A program made the position numbers and the translations under genes. This document shows positions 57,480 through 64,000 of a stretch of 64,000 nt of DNA, in pieces. Positions within the stretch are counted from its first letter, which is position 1. Each line of letters opens with the position of its first letter. The DNA is from Streptomyces collinus (GTDB taxonomy: Bacteria > Actinomycetota > Actinomycetes > Streptomycetales > Streptomycetaceae): contig NZ_CP133771.1 of the NCBI RefSeq assembly GCF_031348265.1, forward strand, positions 4,526,001 to 4,590,000, in the 5' to 3' direction. The notes below the pieces were generated by a model that had not been told where the DNA came from, made no database searches, and saw only the letters and a list, made by a program, of their open reading frames with translations.

Positions 57480-57842
57480 ATGATCTTTCACGTCGTACCG
57501 AGCACCGTCTGGGCCGGCGCCGCCGGCCGGTCCTACGCGCCCGACTCCCTCGCCGAGGAGGGCTTCGTGCACTGCTCCCCGGACGAGGCGACCACGCTGG
57601 CCGTCGTCGACGCCTTCTACCGCAACGCGCCCCGGCCCCTGCTGGTGCTCGCCCTGGACGAGGCGCGGCTCGCCGCCAGGGTGGAGTGGGAGGCGGCGGC
57701 CCCCGCTCCGCCGCCCGGGGTCGCCGGGGACGTCCTGTTCCCGCACGTGTTCGGCCCCCTCGACCGGGACGCCGTCGACCACGTCCTGGAGGTGCTGTTC
57801 GACGGGGAGGGCCGGGCCTCGGAGCTGCGTACGGCAGGATGA
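57480..57842 (+). CDS. DUF952 family protein
   Basis: A 120-residue cytosolic protein. MIFHVVPSTVWAGAA, EEGFVHCSPDEATTLAVVDA and VAGDVLFPHVFGPLDRDAVD give the conserved DUF952 pattern, with His in FVHCS and FPHVFGPL as likely active residues. Some relatives are annotated as glutathione S-transferase-like; activity is unknown. TATAAC 6 nt upstream indicates a leaderless mRNA. It ends 4 nt before the DUF4328 gene, so the two probably form an operon. Confidence 0.87.
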   Translation: MIFHVVPSTVWAGAAGRSYAPDSLAEEGFVHCSPDEATTLAVVDAFYRNAPRPLLVLALDEARLAARVEWEAAAPAPPPGVAGDVLFPHVFGPLDRDAVDHVLEVLFDGEGRASELRTAG

Positions 57843-57846
57843 CCGG

Positions 57847-58521
57847 GTGATCGAACAGAAGTCCCCACAGCCCGACCCCTCCCCCGCCCTGCGCCCCGTC
57901 CGGGGAGCGGCCCGCTGCGCCGTCGCGGCCCTCGCCCTCGCCGGGGCCGCCTGGGTGGCCCGGGCCGTCTGGCACATCCGGCTCGCCACGGCGGGACAGC
58001 CGGCCTCCGGCCTGCCCGACCAGGGTGACGGCGTGCACCGGCCCCTGAACCCCCTGGAGGACTCCTACCACTTGGTCGCCTCCGTGGGCAGCGCCGTCAC
58101 GGCCGTCTGCGTGATCGTGTTCCTGCTCTGGCTGGACCGGATGAGGGACAACGCCAAGGCCCTGTCGGGCGCGGACCCGCGCTACGGCTACCCCTGGATC
58201 TGGGTGGGCTGGATCGTGCCCGTCGTGAACCTGTGGATACCCCGGGGCATCGTCGCGGACATCCACCGCTCGGTCTTCCCCGAGCGGCGGCTGCCCGCCG
58301 TCGTGAACTGGTGGTGGGGCCTGTGGCTGGCCGGTCTGGCCGGCGGCGTGGGGATCATCTACTCGGACGACACGGACGAGGTCATCGCCCGCGCCTACGA
58401 CGGCGTCCTGCCCCTGCTCACCGCCGACCTGGTGATCGTCGCCGCGGCCGGAGCCGCCGCCCTCATGGTCCACACGCTCACGACGGCGCAGCAGGAGCAC
58501 ATCGCCGGCCGGGGCTACTGA
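57847..58521 (+). CDS. DUF4328 membrane protein
   Basis: A 224-residue protein with four TMs. The DUF4328 features are FLLWLDRMRDNAKALSG, PWIWVGWIVPVVNLWIPRGI (the W-x-P-N-L-W core) and NWWWGLWLAGLAGG. GTG start 4 nt after the DUF952 stop. Function unknown. The last 7 bp overlap the convergent methyltransferase gene. Confidence 0.87.
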   Translation: MIEQKSPQPDPSPALRPVRGAARCAVAALALAGAAWVARAVWHIRLATAGQPASGLPDQGDGVHRPLNPLEDSYHLVASVGSAVTAVCVIVFLLWLDRMRDNAKALSGADPRYGYPWIWVGWIVPVVNLWIPRGIVADIHRSVFPERRLPAVVNWWWGLWLAGLAGGVGIIYSDDTDEVIARAYDGVLPLLTADLVIVAAAGAAALMVHTLTTAQQEHIAGRGY

Positions 58522-59366
58522 CCGGGCCGCAGCGGCCGGTGCACCGACACGGCGAAGGAGGCCGTGACCGGCAACGGCGTCCCCAACCGCCCGGTGCGGT
58601 CGCGCAGTTCCGCAGCGGTGAGGTGATGCGCGGTCGGACTCATGCCCACCAGGCGGGTGATGTCCTCGGCCGTGAGCCTCATCGCGTACTCCAGCGGCTC
58701 GGTGCGATCGAGCCGGAAACAGGCGTCCAGCGCCCGGCGCAGACGCTCCTCCTTCCTCGGGTCGACCGCCAGCAGCCCGACCGGGTCGTGCAGTTCACGC
58801 AGGTGCCGGGCGGTGGGGGTGACGACGAGCAGCGCGCCGTCCGGGCCGAGGACGCGGGCGAACTCGGGCCCGTTGCGGGGCGCGAAGACGTTGAGCACGA
58901 GGTCGGCGCAGCCGGTGCGCACCGGCCACGGCTGCCACACGTCCCAGCCGGCGGCCTCCGCACGGGCATGCGCGCGGGCCGCCGCGCGCAGGGCGGGCAC
59001 GGAGCTGTCCAGCCCCAGGCCCAGGGCCGCGGGGAGGGCGTCCAGGACGGCCGCGAGGTAGTGGCCGGAGCCCGTCCCGGCGTCCAGGACGGTGGCGTCG
59101 GGCGGGGCCAGCTCTCCGGCGAGCCGCGCGAGGGTGCGGGCGAGCGGGTCGTAGTGGCCGGCGCCGAGGAACGAGGCGCGGCAGCGGACCATGTCGGGGG
59201 AGTCGGCGCTCGGGGCGCGCCGGTGGCCGGTCAGCAGGCTGACGTAGCCGTGGCGGGCGATGTCGAAGGTGTGCCGGTTGGCGCAGCGCAGGGCGCCGCG
59301 GGTGTGTTCGAGACCGGCGGGGCACTGGGGGCAGGTCAGCACGGACAGAAGTCGGTCGGACGGCAT
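58515..59366 (-). CDS. 23S rRNA (guanine-N1) methyltransferase, RlmA/TlrB type
   Basis: A 283-residue SAM-dependent methyltransferase. An N-terminal zinc finger has CPQC, then C and H (Cys12, Cys15, Cys28, His32), as in RlmA. The SAM fold is seen in TVLDAGTGSGHYLAAVLDAL and LVLNVFAPRNGPEFARVLGP, with VVTPTARHLRELHD as in E. coli RlmA. Gram-positive members (RlmAII, TlrB) methylate G748 in the macrolide exit-tunnel region and give tylosin-type resistance jointly with other methylases. The gene has a 5' leader with a 13-codon peptide and hairpins, implying drug-responsive attenuation. Ribosome site GAGGAG (59372-59377). Confidence 0.9.
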   Translation of the reverse strand: MPSDRLLSVLTCPQCPAGLEHTRGALRCANRHTFDIARHGYVSLLTGHRRAPSADSPDMVRCRASFLGAGHYDPLARTLARLAGELAPPDATVLDAGTGSGHYLAAVLDALPAALGLGLDSSVPALRAAARAHARAEAAGWDVWQPWPVRTGCADLVLNVFAPRNGPEFARVLGPDGALLVVTPTARHLRELHDPVGLLAVDPRKEERLRRALDACFRLDRTEPLEYAMRLTAEDITRLVGMSPTAHHLTAAELRDRTGRLGTPLPVTASFAVSVHRPLRPGQ

Positions 59367-59381
59367 GCATGCTCCTCGGAA

Positions 59382-59415
59382 CGCGGCGCACCGCCGGGCA
59401 GCGGGGTGCGCCGCG
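59382..59415 (-). promoter_or_regulatory. Leader hairpin adjacent to methyltransferase ribosome site
   Basis: CGCGGCGCACC (59382-59392) and GGTGCGCCGCG (59405-59415) form a perfect 11-bp stem, ending 4-5 nt upstream of the GAGGAG ribosome site on the minus strand. Confidence 0.65.
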
Positions 59416-59487
59416 TGCGGCGGCGGACGGTGGGGCGTCGGCGCCCGCCGGACGGCCGCCGGGAACGGCAGCGGGGGCGGGAACGCC

Positions 59488-59524
59488 GAGGAGGGCGACG
59501 TGAGCGATTCACGTCGCCGTCCTC
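59488..59524 (-). terminator. Attenuator hairpin after leader peptide
   Basis: GAGGAGGGCGACGTGA and TCACGTCGCCGTCCTC pair over 16 bp with one mismatch and a 5-nt loop. On the minus strand it starts 9 nt after the leader peptide stop and precedes the rRNA methyltransferase gene. No strong U tract follows. Confidence 0.72.
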
Positions 59525-59533
59525 ACCGCGGCG

Positions 59534-59575
59534 TCAGAGGAAGCAGTGGGGCAGGGCGTTGCATGCCAGAGCCAT
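59534..59575 (-). CDS. 13-residue leader peptide of rRNA methyltransferase gene
   Basis: The frame reads MALACNALPHCFL and stops. A -10-like TAGCCT is 6 nt upstream of the ATG, so translation would be leaderless and immediate. The peptide is followed at once by a 16-bp hairpin. This is the layout of ribosome-stalling leaders (ErmC, ErmD types) and of drug-inducible Streptomyces resistance genes. The stalling inducer is unknown. Confidence 0.65.
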   Translation of the reverse strand: MALACNALPHCFL

Positions 59576-59686
59576 ACGGCCAGGCTACCGGGCGCCTCCG
59601 CAGGCCACGACGAGCCGCCAGCCCGGGGCCGGCGACCGGCCCACCCTGCCTCCGCCCGCCTGAACTTCGGCGGCTATCGTCCGCTC

Positions 59687-60679
59687 GTGAGCGAACTGTC
59701 GGCTGTGTACCTGCCGGAACCGACCGTCGGACGGCTGCTGGGGTCGTGGCAGCCGGACGTCCCCGCCCTCCTGCTCGTCGCCGTGCTGGGCGGCCTCTAC
59801 GGCTGGGGCGTCGTCCGGGTGCGCCGGCGGGGCGGGTCCTGGCCGCCGGCGCGGCTCGCCGCCTTCGTGCTGCTCGGGCTCGGGACGATCGTGGTGGCCA
59901 CGATGTCGGGCCTGGCCGTCTATGACCATGAGCTGTTCTGGCCGGCCGCCGTGCAGAACGTCGCGCTGGATCTGCTCGCTCCGCTGGGCCTCGCCCTGGG
60001 CGACCCGCTGCGGCTCGCGGTGCAGGCGCTGCCGGAGGGCGGCGCGGGCCGGGTGCGGCGGGTGCTGACCGGCCGTCTGGTCCGGGTGCTGACGTTCCCC
60101 CTCGTCAGCACGGTCCTGGTGCTGGCCACCGAACTGGCCGTCTATGTCACGCCGTACTTCGCCACCGCGCTGCGCGTGGGCTGGCTGCACGAGCTGATGT
60201 ACCTGCACCTGCTGGCGGCCGGCTGCCTGTTCGTGCTGCCGGTGCTCACCCGCGAGCAGGCCCTGCCCGCCTGGTGCACCCACCCGGTCCGGGCGGCCCT
60301 GGTCTTCCTGGACGGGATCGTCGACGCGCTCCCCGGGCTGGTGGTCATGACGCACGGCACCCTGATCGCGGGCGCCTGGTACCTGCACCACGCGCCGCCC
60401 TGGTCCCCCGACGTCCACCACGACCAGCAGGTCGGCGGCGGCGCCATGCTGGGCATCTCCGAACTGGTCGCGCTCCCCTTCCTGCTGGTGGTCCTCGCGC
60501 AGTGGGTGCGGGCCGAACGGGCCCAGACGGCCGTACTGGACCGGCGTCTCGACGGTGAACTCGCTCCCGCCGCCCCCGTGGCCGCCGCGCAGGGGCCCGC
60601 CGAACTGGTCCGGCCCTGGTGGGAGACCGAGGAGGGCGAGGTGGCGGAGCGGGTGCGGCGGCAGGGGCGGGGCGACTGA
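59687..60679 (+). CDS. Cytochrome c oxidase assembly protein, CtaG/Caa3 type
   Basis: A 330-residue membrane protein with about seven TMs. The CtaG_2 family motifs are MSGLAVYDHELFWPAAVQNV, LDLLAPLGLALGDPLRLAVQ, YLHLLAAGCLFVLPVLTREQ and APPWSPDVHHDQQVGGGAML with conserved His residues. It probably assists copper delivery to the cytochrome oxidase. The GTG at 59687 lies 7 nt after TATCGT, so the mRNA is probably leaderless. It is divergent from the methyltransferase leader. Confidence 0.9.
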   Translation: MSELSAVYLPEPTVGRLLGSWQPDVPALLLVAVLGGLYGWGVVRVRRRGGSWPPARLAAFVLLGLGTIVVATMSGLAVYDHELFWPAAVQNVALDLLAPLGLALGDPLRLAVQALPEGGAGRVRRVLTGRLVRVLTFPLVSTVLVLATELAVYVTPYFATALRVGWLHELMYLHLLAAGCLFVLPVLTREQALPAWCTHPVRAALVFLDGIVDALPGLVVMTHGTLIAGAWYLHHAPPWSPDVHHDQQVGGGAMLGISELVALPFLLVVLAQWVRAERAQTAVLDRRLDGELAPAAPVAAAQGPAELVRPWWETEEGEVAERVRRQGRGD

Positions 60680-60689
60680 CGCGGGCCGG

Positions 60690-61184
60690 TCAGCGGCTGC
60701 CGGCGGCCGGCCGGTCCGTGCTCGGGCGGGCCGCCGAGGGGACAGGGCGTACCGAGGTGGGGGTGGCCGACGGGGTCACCCCGGGGGTGCCGGGGTCCGC
60801 CGCACGGGGGGCGTCGGTGGCCGGGCGGGGCGTGCCCGGGGACGACGGGCGCGACGACTCGGACGGGGACGGTACCGGGGTGGGTGACGCCGAGGGGGTG
60901 GGCGGCGCCGTCCGCGTGGCGGGCGGGGCCATCGGGATCGTGGGGGTCGTGGGGCGTTCGGGTGCCGTGTGGCGCAGGGGGATGCTGATGAGGACGGCCG
61001 CGACGCAAGCCAGGCCCGCCCCGGCCGCGGTGCGCAGCAGGCGGCGGCGGGTCGCCCGGCGGCGGATCGTCTCGAACTGGCCGGGGGGCGCTCCCAGGTA
61101 GCCGGGGGAGGAGGGGCGCAGGATCACGGCGAGCGGGTCGTCGGGTCCGGGCTCCGGGCCGTCGTCGTCAAGGCGTGTGGTCAA
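60690..61184 (-). CDS. Single-TM protein coupled to ECF sigma, candidate anti-sigma
   Basis: A 164-residue protein. An acidic N-terminal ~55 residues precede a TM (AAGAGLACVAAVLISIPLR), then a Pro/Ser/Thr/Ala-rich extracytoplasmic tail. TTG start at 61184 with GAGGAG upstream. It overlaps the sigma gene by 17 bp. The position directly after an ECF sigma suggests an anti-sigma factor, but no zinc ZAS motif is present, so this role is inferred. Confidence 0.75.
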   Translation of the reverse strand: MTTRLDDDGPEPGPDDPLAVILRPSSPGYLGAPPGQFETIRRRATRRRLLRTAAGAGLACVAAVLISIPLRHTAPERPTTPTIPMAPPATRTAPPTPSASPTPVPSPSESSRPSSPGTPRPATDAPRAADPGTPGVTPSATPTSVRPVPSAARPSTDRPAAGSR

Positions 61185-61659
61185 GGCTTCTCCTCAGGTG
61201 GACGCGGAGCAGTTCCCGGGCCGCGTGCAGGTCGGCCTTGACGGTTCCTTCCTTGCGCCCGGTCAGTGCGGACACCTCCCGGATCGGCATGTCAGCGTAG
61301 TAGTGGAGCAGGATCGGGACCCGGAGCCGTTCCGGCAGCGACTGCACGAGCAGCCGCACCGACGGGTCCGCCTGTTCGGGGTGGGGGCGTACGGCGGCCT
61401 CCGAGGTGACGCGGTGCAGGGCCCGGCGCTCGCGCTCCAGCTTGCGCCAGTGGTCCCGGACCAGGTTGGCCGCGGTCACGTAGAGGAACCCGCGCGGCTC
61501 CTCCACGGACGTCCAGCGGGCCCAGAGCCGGGTGAACGCCTCCGAGGCGATCTCGTGGGCCGTCCCGTCGTCGTCGACGAGCCGGCGGCACCAGCCGGCG
61601 AGGCGCGGGTAGAGGGCGGCGAACAGCTCGGACGCTGCCTTCTCGCGGGACCGTTTCAA
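61168..61659 (-). CDS. ECF-type RNA polymerase sigma factor
   Basis: A 163-residue sigma70-family factor. Region 2 is ELFAALYPRLAGWCRRLVDD with ASEAFTRLWARWTSVEEPRG; region 4 is LPERLRVPILLHYYADMPIR with EVSALTGRKEGTVKADLHAA. The TTG start (61657-61659) overlaps the sortase stop (TTGA), with CTGGAG 4 nt upstream, so translation is coupled. Longer starts upstream would run through the sortase gene. It probably directs a cell-wall-related regulon, by its operon partners. Confidence 0.88.
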   Translation of the reverse strand: MKRSREKAASELFAALYPRLAGWCRRLVDDDGTAHEIASEAFTRLWARWTSVEEPRGFLYVTAANLVRDHWRKLERERRALHRVTSEAAVRPHPEQADPSVRLLVQSLPERLRVPILLHYYADMPIREVSALTGRKEGTVKADLHAARELLRVHLRRSLDHTP

Positions 61660-62270
61660 CGCTCTCCAGGGGTGGGGGACTTCGCACCGCTCAGCGTCGC
61701 GAACACGATCACGTTGTCCGCGTAGCCGTCGCCGGTCCGCGCTCCGCCGCACGTGATCAGCCGCAGCTCCGGGCGGTCCACGTCCCCGTAGACGTCGTCC
61801 GCCGGGAAGTCGGTTTTGGGGACGGTCCGCACCGCCGTGACGGCGAACTCCGCCGCCGTGCCGTTCTCCAGACGCGCCGTGATCCGCTCACCCCGGCGCA
61901 GCCGGTCGAGGTGCCGGAAGACGCCGTCGCCGTACGGGCCGACCGTGACATGGCCGAGGAGCACCGACGGGCCGGTCTGGCCGGGTGTCGGCGAGTGCCG
62001 GTACCAGCCCGCCCGGTCGTGGGCCGTGACCGGCGGCACCTGCACCGTGCCGTCGGCCGCCAGGCCCAGCCGGATGACCGGGGTGTCGACGCCGATCGCC
62101 GGGATCAGCAGCCGCACCGGGACCGAACGGGCCGGTGGCCGCGCCCTCCTGGCCGGGACCGGCGAGGCGGTGGACTCCGGCCGCGCCGGGGTGGTCGCGG
62201 GGCCCGCGCACGCCGTCAGCAGGGACGCCGGCGCCCCGGCCATGAACGCGCGCCTGGAGAACGAGCTCAT
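61656..62270 (-). CDS. Class F-like sortase
   Basis: A 204-residue exported sortase with an N-terminal signal/anchor (SFSRRAFMAGAPASLLTACA, possible lipobox Cys). The catalytic motifs are His in SVLLGHVTVG and Cys in ELRLITCGG. The C-terminal GYADNVIVFATL stands where the catalytic Arg is normally near, and the Arg is not obvious. It starts with an ATGA overlap on the preceding substrate gene. It probably processes that substrate's APDTG motif. Confidence 0.85.
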   Translation of the reverse strand: MSSFSRRAFMAGAPASLLTACAGPATTPARPESTASPVPARRARPPARSVPVRLLIPAIGVDTPVIRLGLAADGTVQVPPVTAHDRAGWYRHSPTPGQTGPSVLLGHVTVGPYGDGVFRHLDRLRRGERITARLENGTAAEFAVTAVRTVPKTDFPADDVYGDVDRPELRLITCGGARTGDGYADNVIVFATLSGAKSPTPGER

Positions 62271-62644
62271 GCCCCGGTCGCCCGGCGGCGGCGTACGACG
62301 AAGACGGTGCCGCCGCCCAGGGCGAGCACCGCTGCGGCGCCCGCGCCGAGAGCCGTGCCGTCGTTCCCGGAGGCCGGGGACGCCGCCACACCGGTGTCGG
62401 GCGCGCCGCTCGGCACGCGGGAGACCTGCCCCTCGGCGGGCGCCCGGGTCGGTTCGTCACGGGCCGGCGCCGGGGTCGGTTCGGCCGCCCGGGTCGGTTC
62501 GGTGCTCTGCTCCGGGTGGGTGGTGGGCGCGGCGGACGCCGGGACCGGGCTCGGGGTCGTGGGCCCGTCCGCGAACGCGGGACCGGTGCCCATCAGTACG
62601 GCGGTGCCCGCGAGGGCCAGGGCACTGAGGACGGTTCGGCGCAT
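62267..62644 (-). CDS. Small sortase-substrate-like exported protein (APDTG)
   Basis: A 125-residue protein. The signal peptide RRTVLSALALAGTAVLMGTG ends at AFADG. A Pro/Thr/Ala/Glu-rich spacer is followed by SGAPDTGVAAS, a degenerate LPxTG-type site, then after about 13 residues a TM (ALGAGAAAVLALGGGTVFVV) and tail RRRRATGA. It overlaps the sortase gene (ATGA). It is the likely cognate substrate and the first gene of the operon. Confidence 0.82.
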   Translation of the reverse strand: MRRTVLSALALAGTAVLMGTGPAFADGPTTPSPVPASAAPTTHPEQSTEPTRAAEPTPAPARDEPTRAPAEGQVSRVPSGAPDTGVAASPASGNDGTALGAGAAAVLALGGGTVFVVRRRRATGA

Positions 62645-62810
62645 GGAATCGCACTCCTTCGTCGGTCCGCCCGACGGCCGGGCGGGGTGACAGATCGTGC
62701 GGAGAGACGAGCCGGCGCCGGGGCGGGTTGTAAAGAGATGGCAAAGCCGCCGCTGGGGCTCCGAAATAACCTGTCGCGCGCGGGAGTCGGGGCCGCTAGC
62801 ATCCGTCGCG

Positions 62811-62870
62811 ATGACGACGACTCACTCTGTCAACAGATTGGGGGACCCGTCCGCGCAAGGTGAGTGCTGA
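62811..62870 (+). CDS. 19-residue upstream leader peptide
   Basis: ATG at 62811 encodes MTTTHSVNRLGDPSAQGEC and stops at TGA 62868-62870, overlapping the next ATG (TGATG). A -10-like TAGCAT is 8 nt upstream, so translation would be leaderless. Three Thr codons follow the start. The overlap implies that translation of the downstream gene depends on the leader. Confidence 0.5.
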   Translation: MTTTHSVNRLGDPSAQGEC

Positions 62871-64000
62871 TGCTCACCGACCTCGCGAACGGGGACTTCC
62901 CGCTTTCCTTCTGGCCGCGCGTGCGCGAGTTCGCCGTGCCGCCCTCCATGATCGAGACCGCGACCGCGCGCCGTCGTGCCGGTGACTGGGCGGGCGCCTG
63001 TGCCGCCGCGAACTTCGACGTCGACCTCCAGCCGCGTCTCCTGGCCAGGCGCCACGGCCGGGAGTTCGCCGCCCGGCTCCGCGCCGACCTCCGGCACCTC
63101 GCCCCCGACCTGCTGCGCTGGCACATGCCGAGGATCGCCCCCGACGGGCTGCTGCGACCGGGCCTGACCATCACCCTGGCCCGCTACGGCACCACCGGCC
63201 CCGGAGCACTGCACCTCGTGGTGCGGACGCCGCCGGCCTGGGCGGACGCCGGCCAGCGGATCAGCCTCGCCCTGTGGGACGCCTCCCGCGCGCGGGAGGC
63301 CCACCGGCATCATCCGCACCCGCGCCCCAGCCGGCGCTTCCGGCTCGACCTGCACCGCCACCTGTGGGACGCGCGCCGGGCCGGTGAGCTGCGGGCGCGG
63401 TCCGGCGAGGGCGGTGCGTACCCGGATCCGGCCGGGCCGCCGCAGCTCGGACTGCGGTGCGCCGTCGACCGGTGGGCGGCCGAGGCGGAGATCCTGCTGC
63501 GGGCCGAACGACGGTCCGGCGGCAAGGTCTCCGTGCGGCTCGGGGCCCGCCACCGGGTCGTCCTGGAGGTGTCCGACGGCGGTGCGCGGACGGCGATGTC
63601 GTACGCACGCGCCCCTGACGCCTCGCTCCCCGTACTGCCCGACGCGGCGACCTGGGTGCTGCCCGACCTGGAACTGCTGCGGGCCGGGGCGATCGACGCG
63701 GGGCGGCTGCATCCGCTGGTCGCAGCGGCGCTGGGCGCCGAGCGGACCGCTCCCCCCGGCCTGCCGGAACGGGCGGGTGATCCCCGGGTGGTGGAGTGCC
63801 GGGGCGCCCGGCACCGGATCGGCCTGGTCGACGGCGCACTGGCCGCCCTCGACCACGACCCGGACGAGATCCGGCGGGAGGAACTGCTCGCCGCCTTCGG
63901 CGGTCCGCCGCTGCCCTGTCTGCGGGCCGTCGACGAGGCGCACCGCCGCCCCGACTGCCTCCCCGGCGTCCGCGAACGCCTCCACCACGGCGACATCGCC
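62870..64000 (+). CDS. Unknown protein, 3' end beyond window
   Basis: 377 codons are visible from the ATG that overlaps the leader stop. The product is soluble, Arg/Ala/Asp-rich, starting MLTDLANGDFPLSFWPRVRE with FAVPPSMIETATARRRAGDW, RADLRHLAPDLLRWHMPRIA and later VLEVSDGGARTAMSYARAPD. I recall similar Streptomyces proteins without assigned function but cannot name a family. It is divergent from the sortase-sigma operon. The C-terminus is not in the window. Confidence 0.8.
   Translation, partial: MLTDLANGDFPLSFWPRVREFAVPPSMIETATARRRAGDWAGACAAANFDVDLQPRLLARRHGREFAARLRADLRHLAPDLLRWHMPRIAPDGLLRPGLTITLARYGTTGPGALHLVVRTPPAWADAGQRISLALWDASRAREAHRHHPHPRPSRRFRLDLHRHLWDARRAGELRARSGEGGAYPDPAGPPQLGLRCAVDRWAAEAEILLRAERRSGGKVSVRLGARHRVVLEVSDGGARTAMSYARAPDASLPVLPDAATWVLPDLELLRAGAIDAGRLHPLVAAALGAERTAPPGLPERAGDPRVVECRGARHRIGLVDGALAALDHDPDEIRREELLAAFGGPPLPCLRAVDEAHRRPDCLPGVRERLHHGDIA

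Noticed and set aside
1..64000. Prophage, insertion sequence, tRNA or rRNA genes
   Set aside because: No transposase, integrase, phage structural gene, terminal inverted repeats or tRNA cloverleaf was recognised by reading; a tRNAscan or ISfinder run would settle it.

Overview
The window is high-GC actinobacterial chromosome, almost certainly Streptomyces. Codon third positions are almost all G or C, and GTG and TTG starts are common. Streptomyces-type families are present: an HTH-DUF5753 plus DUF397 pair with an anti-sigma-like ATPase, LAxTG sortase substrates, a SpoIIE-type phosphatase, DUF6479, DUF5994 and many Tat or lipoprotein exports. A consensus ParB-binding parS site lies just upstream of aspS, and three aminoacyl-tRNA synthetase genes (aspS, metG, thrS-like) occur. 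Both suggest the chromosome core on the origin-proximal side. I see no prophage, insertion sequence, CRISPR array, tRNA or rRNA.

Layout. 1-10150: acyl-CoA dehydrogenase (cut by the window start), a Tat intradiol-dioxygenase lipoprotein, SseB-like protein, a TetR/MFS pair with a three-site operator, pirin, an AI-2E-type permease and a PAS-GAF-PP2C-ATPase phosphatase. 10150-25000: parS, aspS, a second exported dioxygenase, an MFS carrier with a clear promoter/operator, an Rpn-like nuclease, the whiJ-like cassette, metG, a vWA protein with a very long disordered arm, and phoX behind a PHO box. 25000-29620: EEP phosphatase, alpha/beta hydrolase divergent from a MocR regulator, and two membrane proteins.

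29800-37200 is the most unusual part. A remnant of a PP2C phosphatase precedes a predicted catalytically dead caspase-like protein. Next come an EACC1-type small protein, a caspase-TM-solute-binding-vWA fusion and a solute-binding lipoprotein, the last three overlapping or 4 nt apart. I read this as a self-contained conflict or sensing system in which extracellular ligand domains could control a cytosolic caspase. Directly beside it is an XRE-TPR regulator divergent from a 48-residue secreted peptide, with a 9-bp inverted repeat between them, which resembles an RRNPP-type peptide-sensing pair.

37200-64000: a YcgR/YcgQ-like permease pair, GAF-ANTAR regulator, editing-less ThrRS behind a Thr-codon leader peptide and terminator, nucleoside hydrolase, LAETG protein, GH13 glucosidase, metzincin, TetR/ABC exporter with a perfect operator, serine beta-lactamase-like hydrolase, Gly-rich LASTG protein, TerB, DUF952, DUF4328, an RlmA/TlrB-type rRNA methyltransferase behind a 13-codon leader peptide and hairpins, and CtaG. 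Then follows a fully overlapping four-gene operon: sortase substrate, class F-like sortase, small ECF sigma and a TM protein. The window ends in an unknown gene coupled to a 19-codon leader. Recurring themes are leader-peptide attenuation of translation-related genes, compact translationally coupled operons, and short tandem repeats that run through stop codons.
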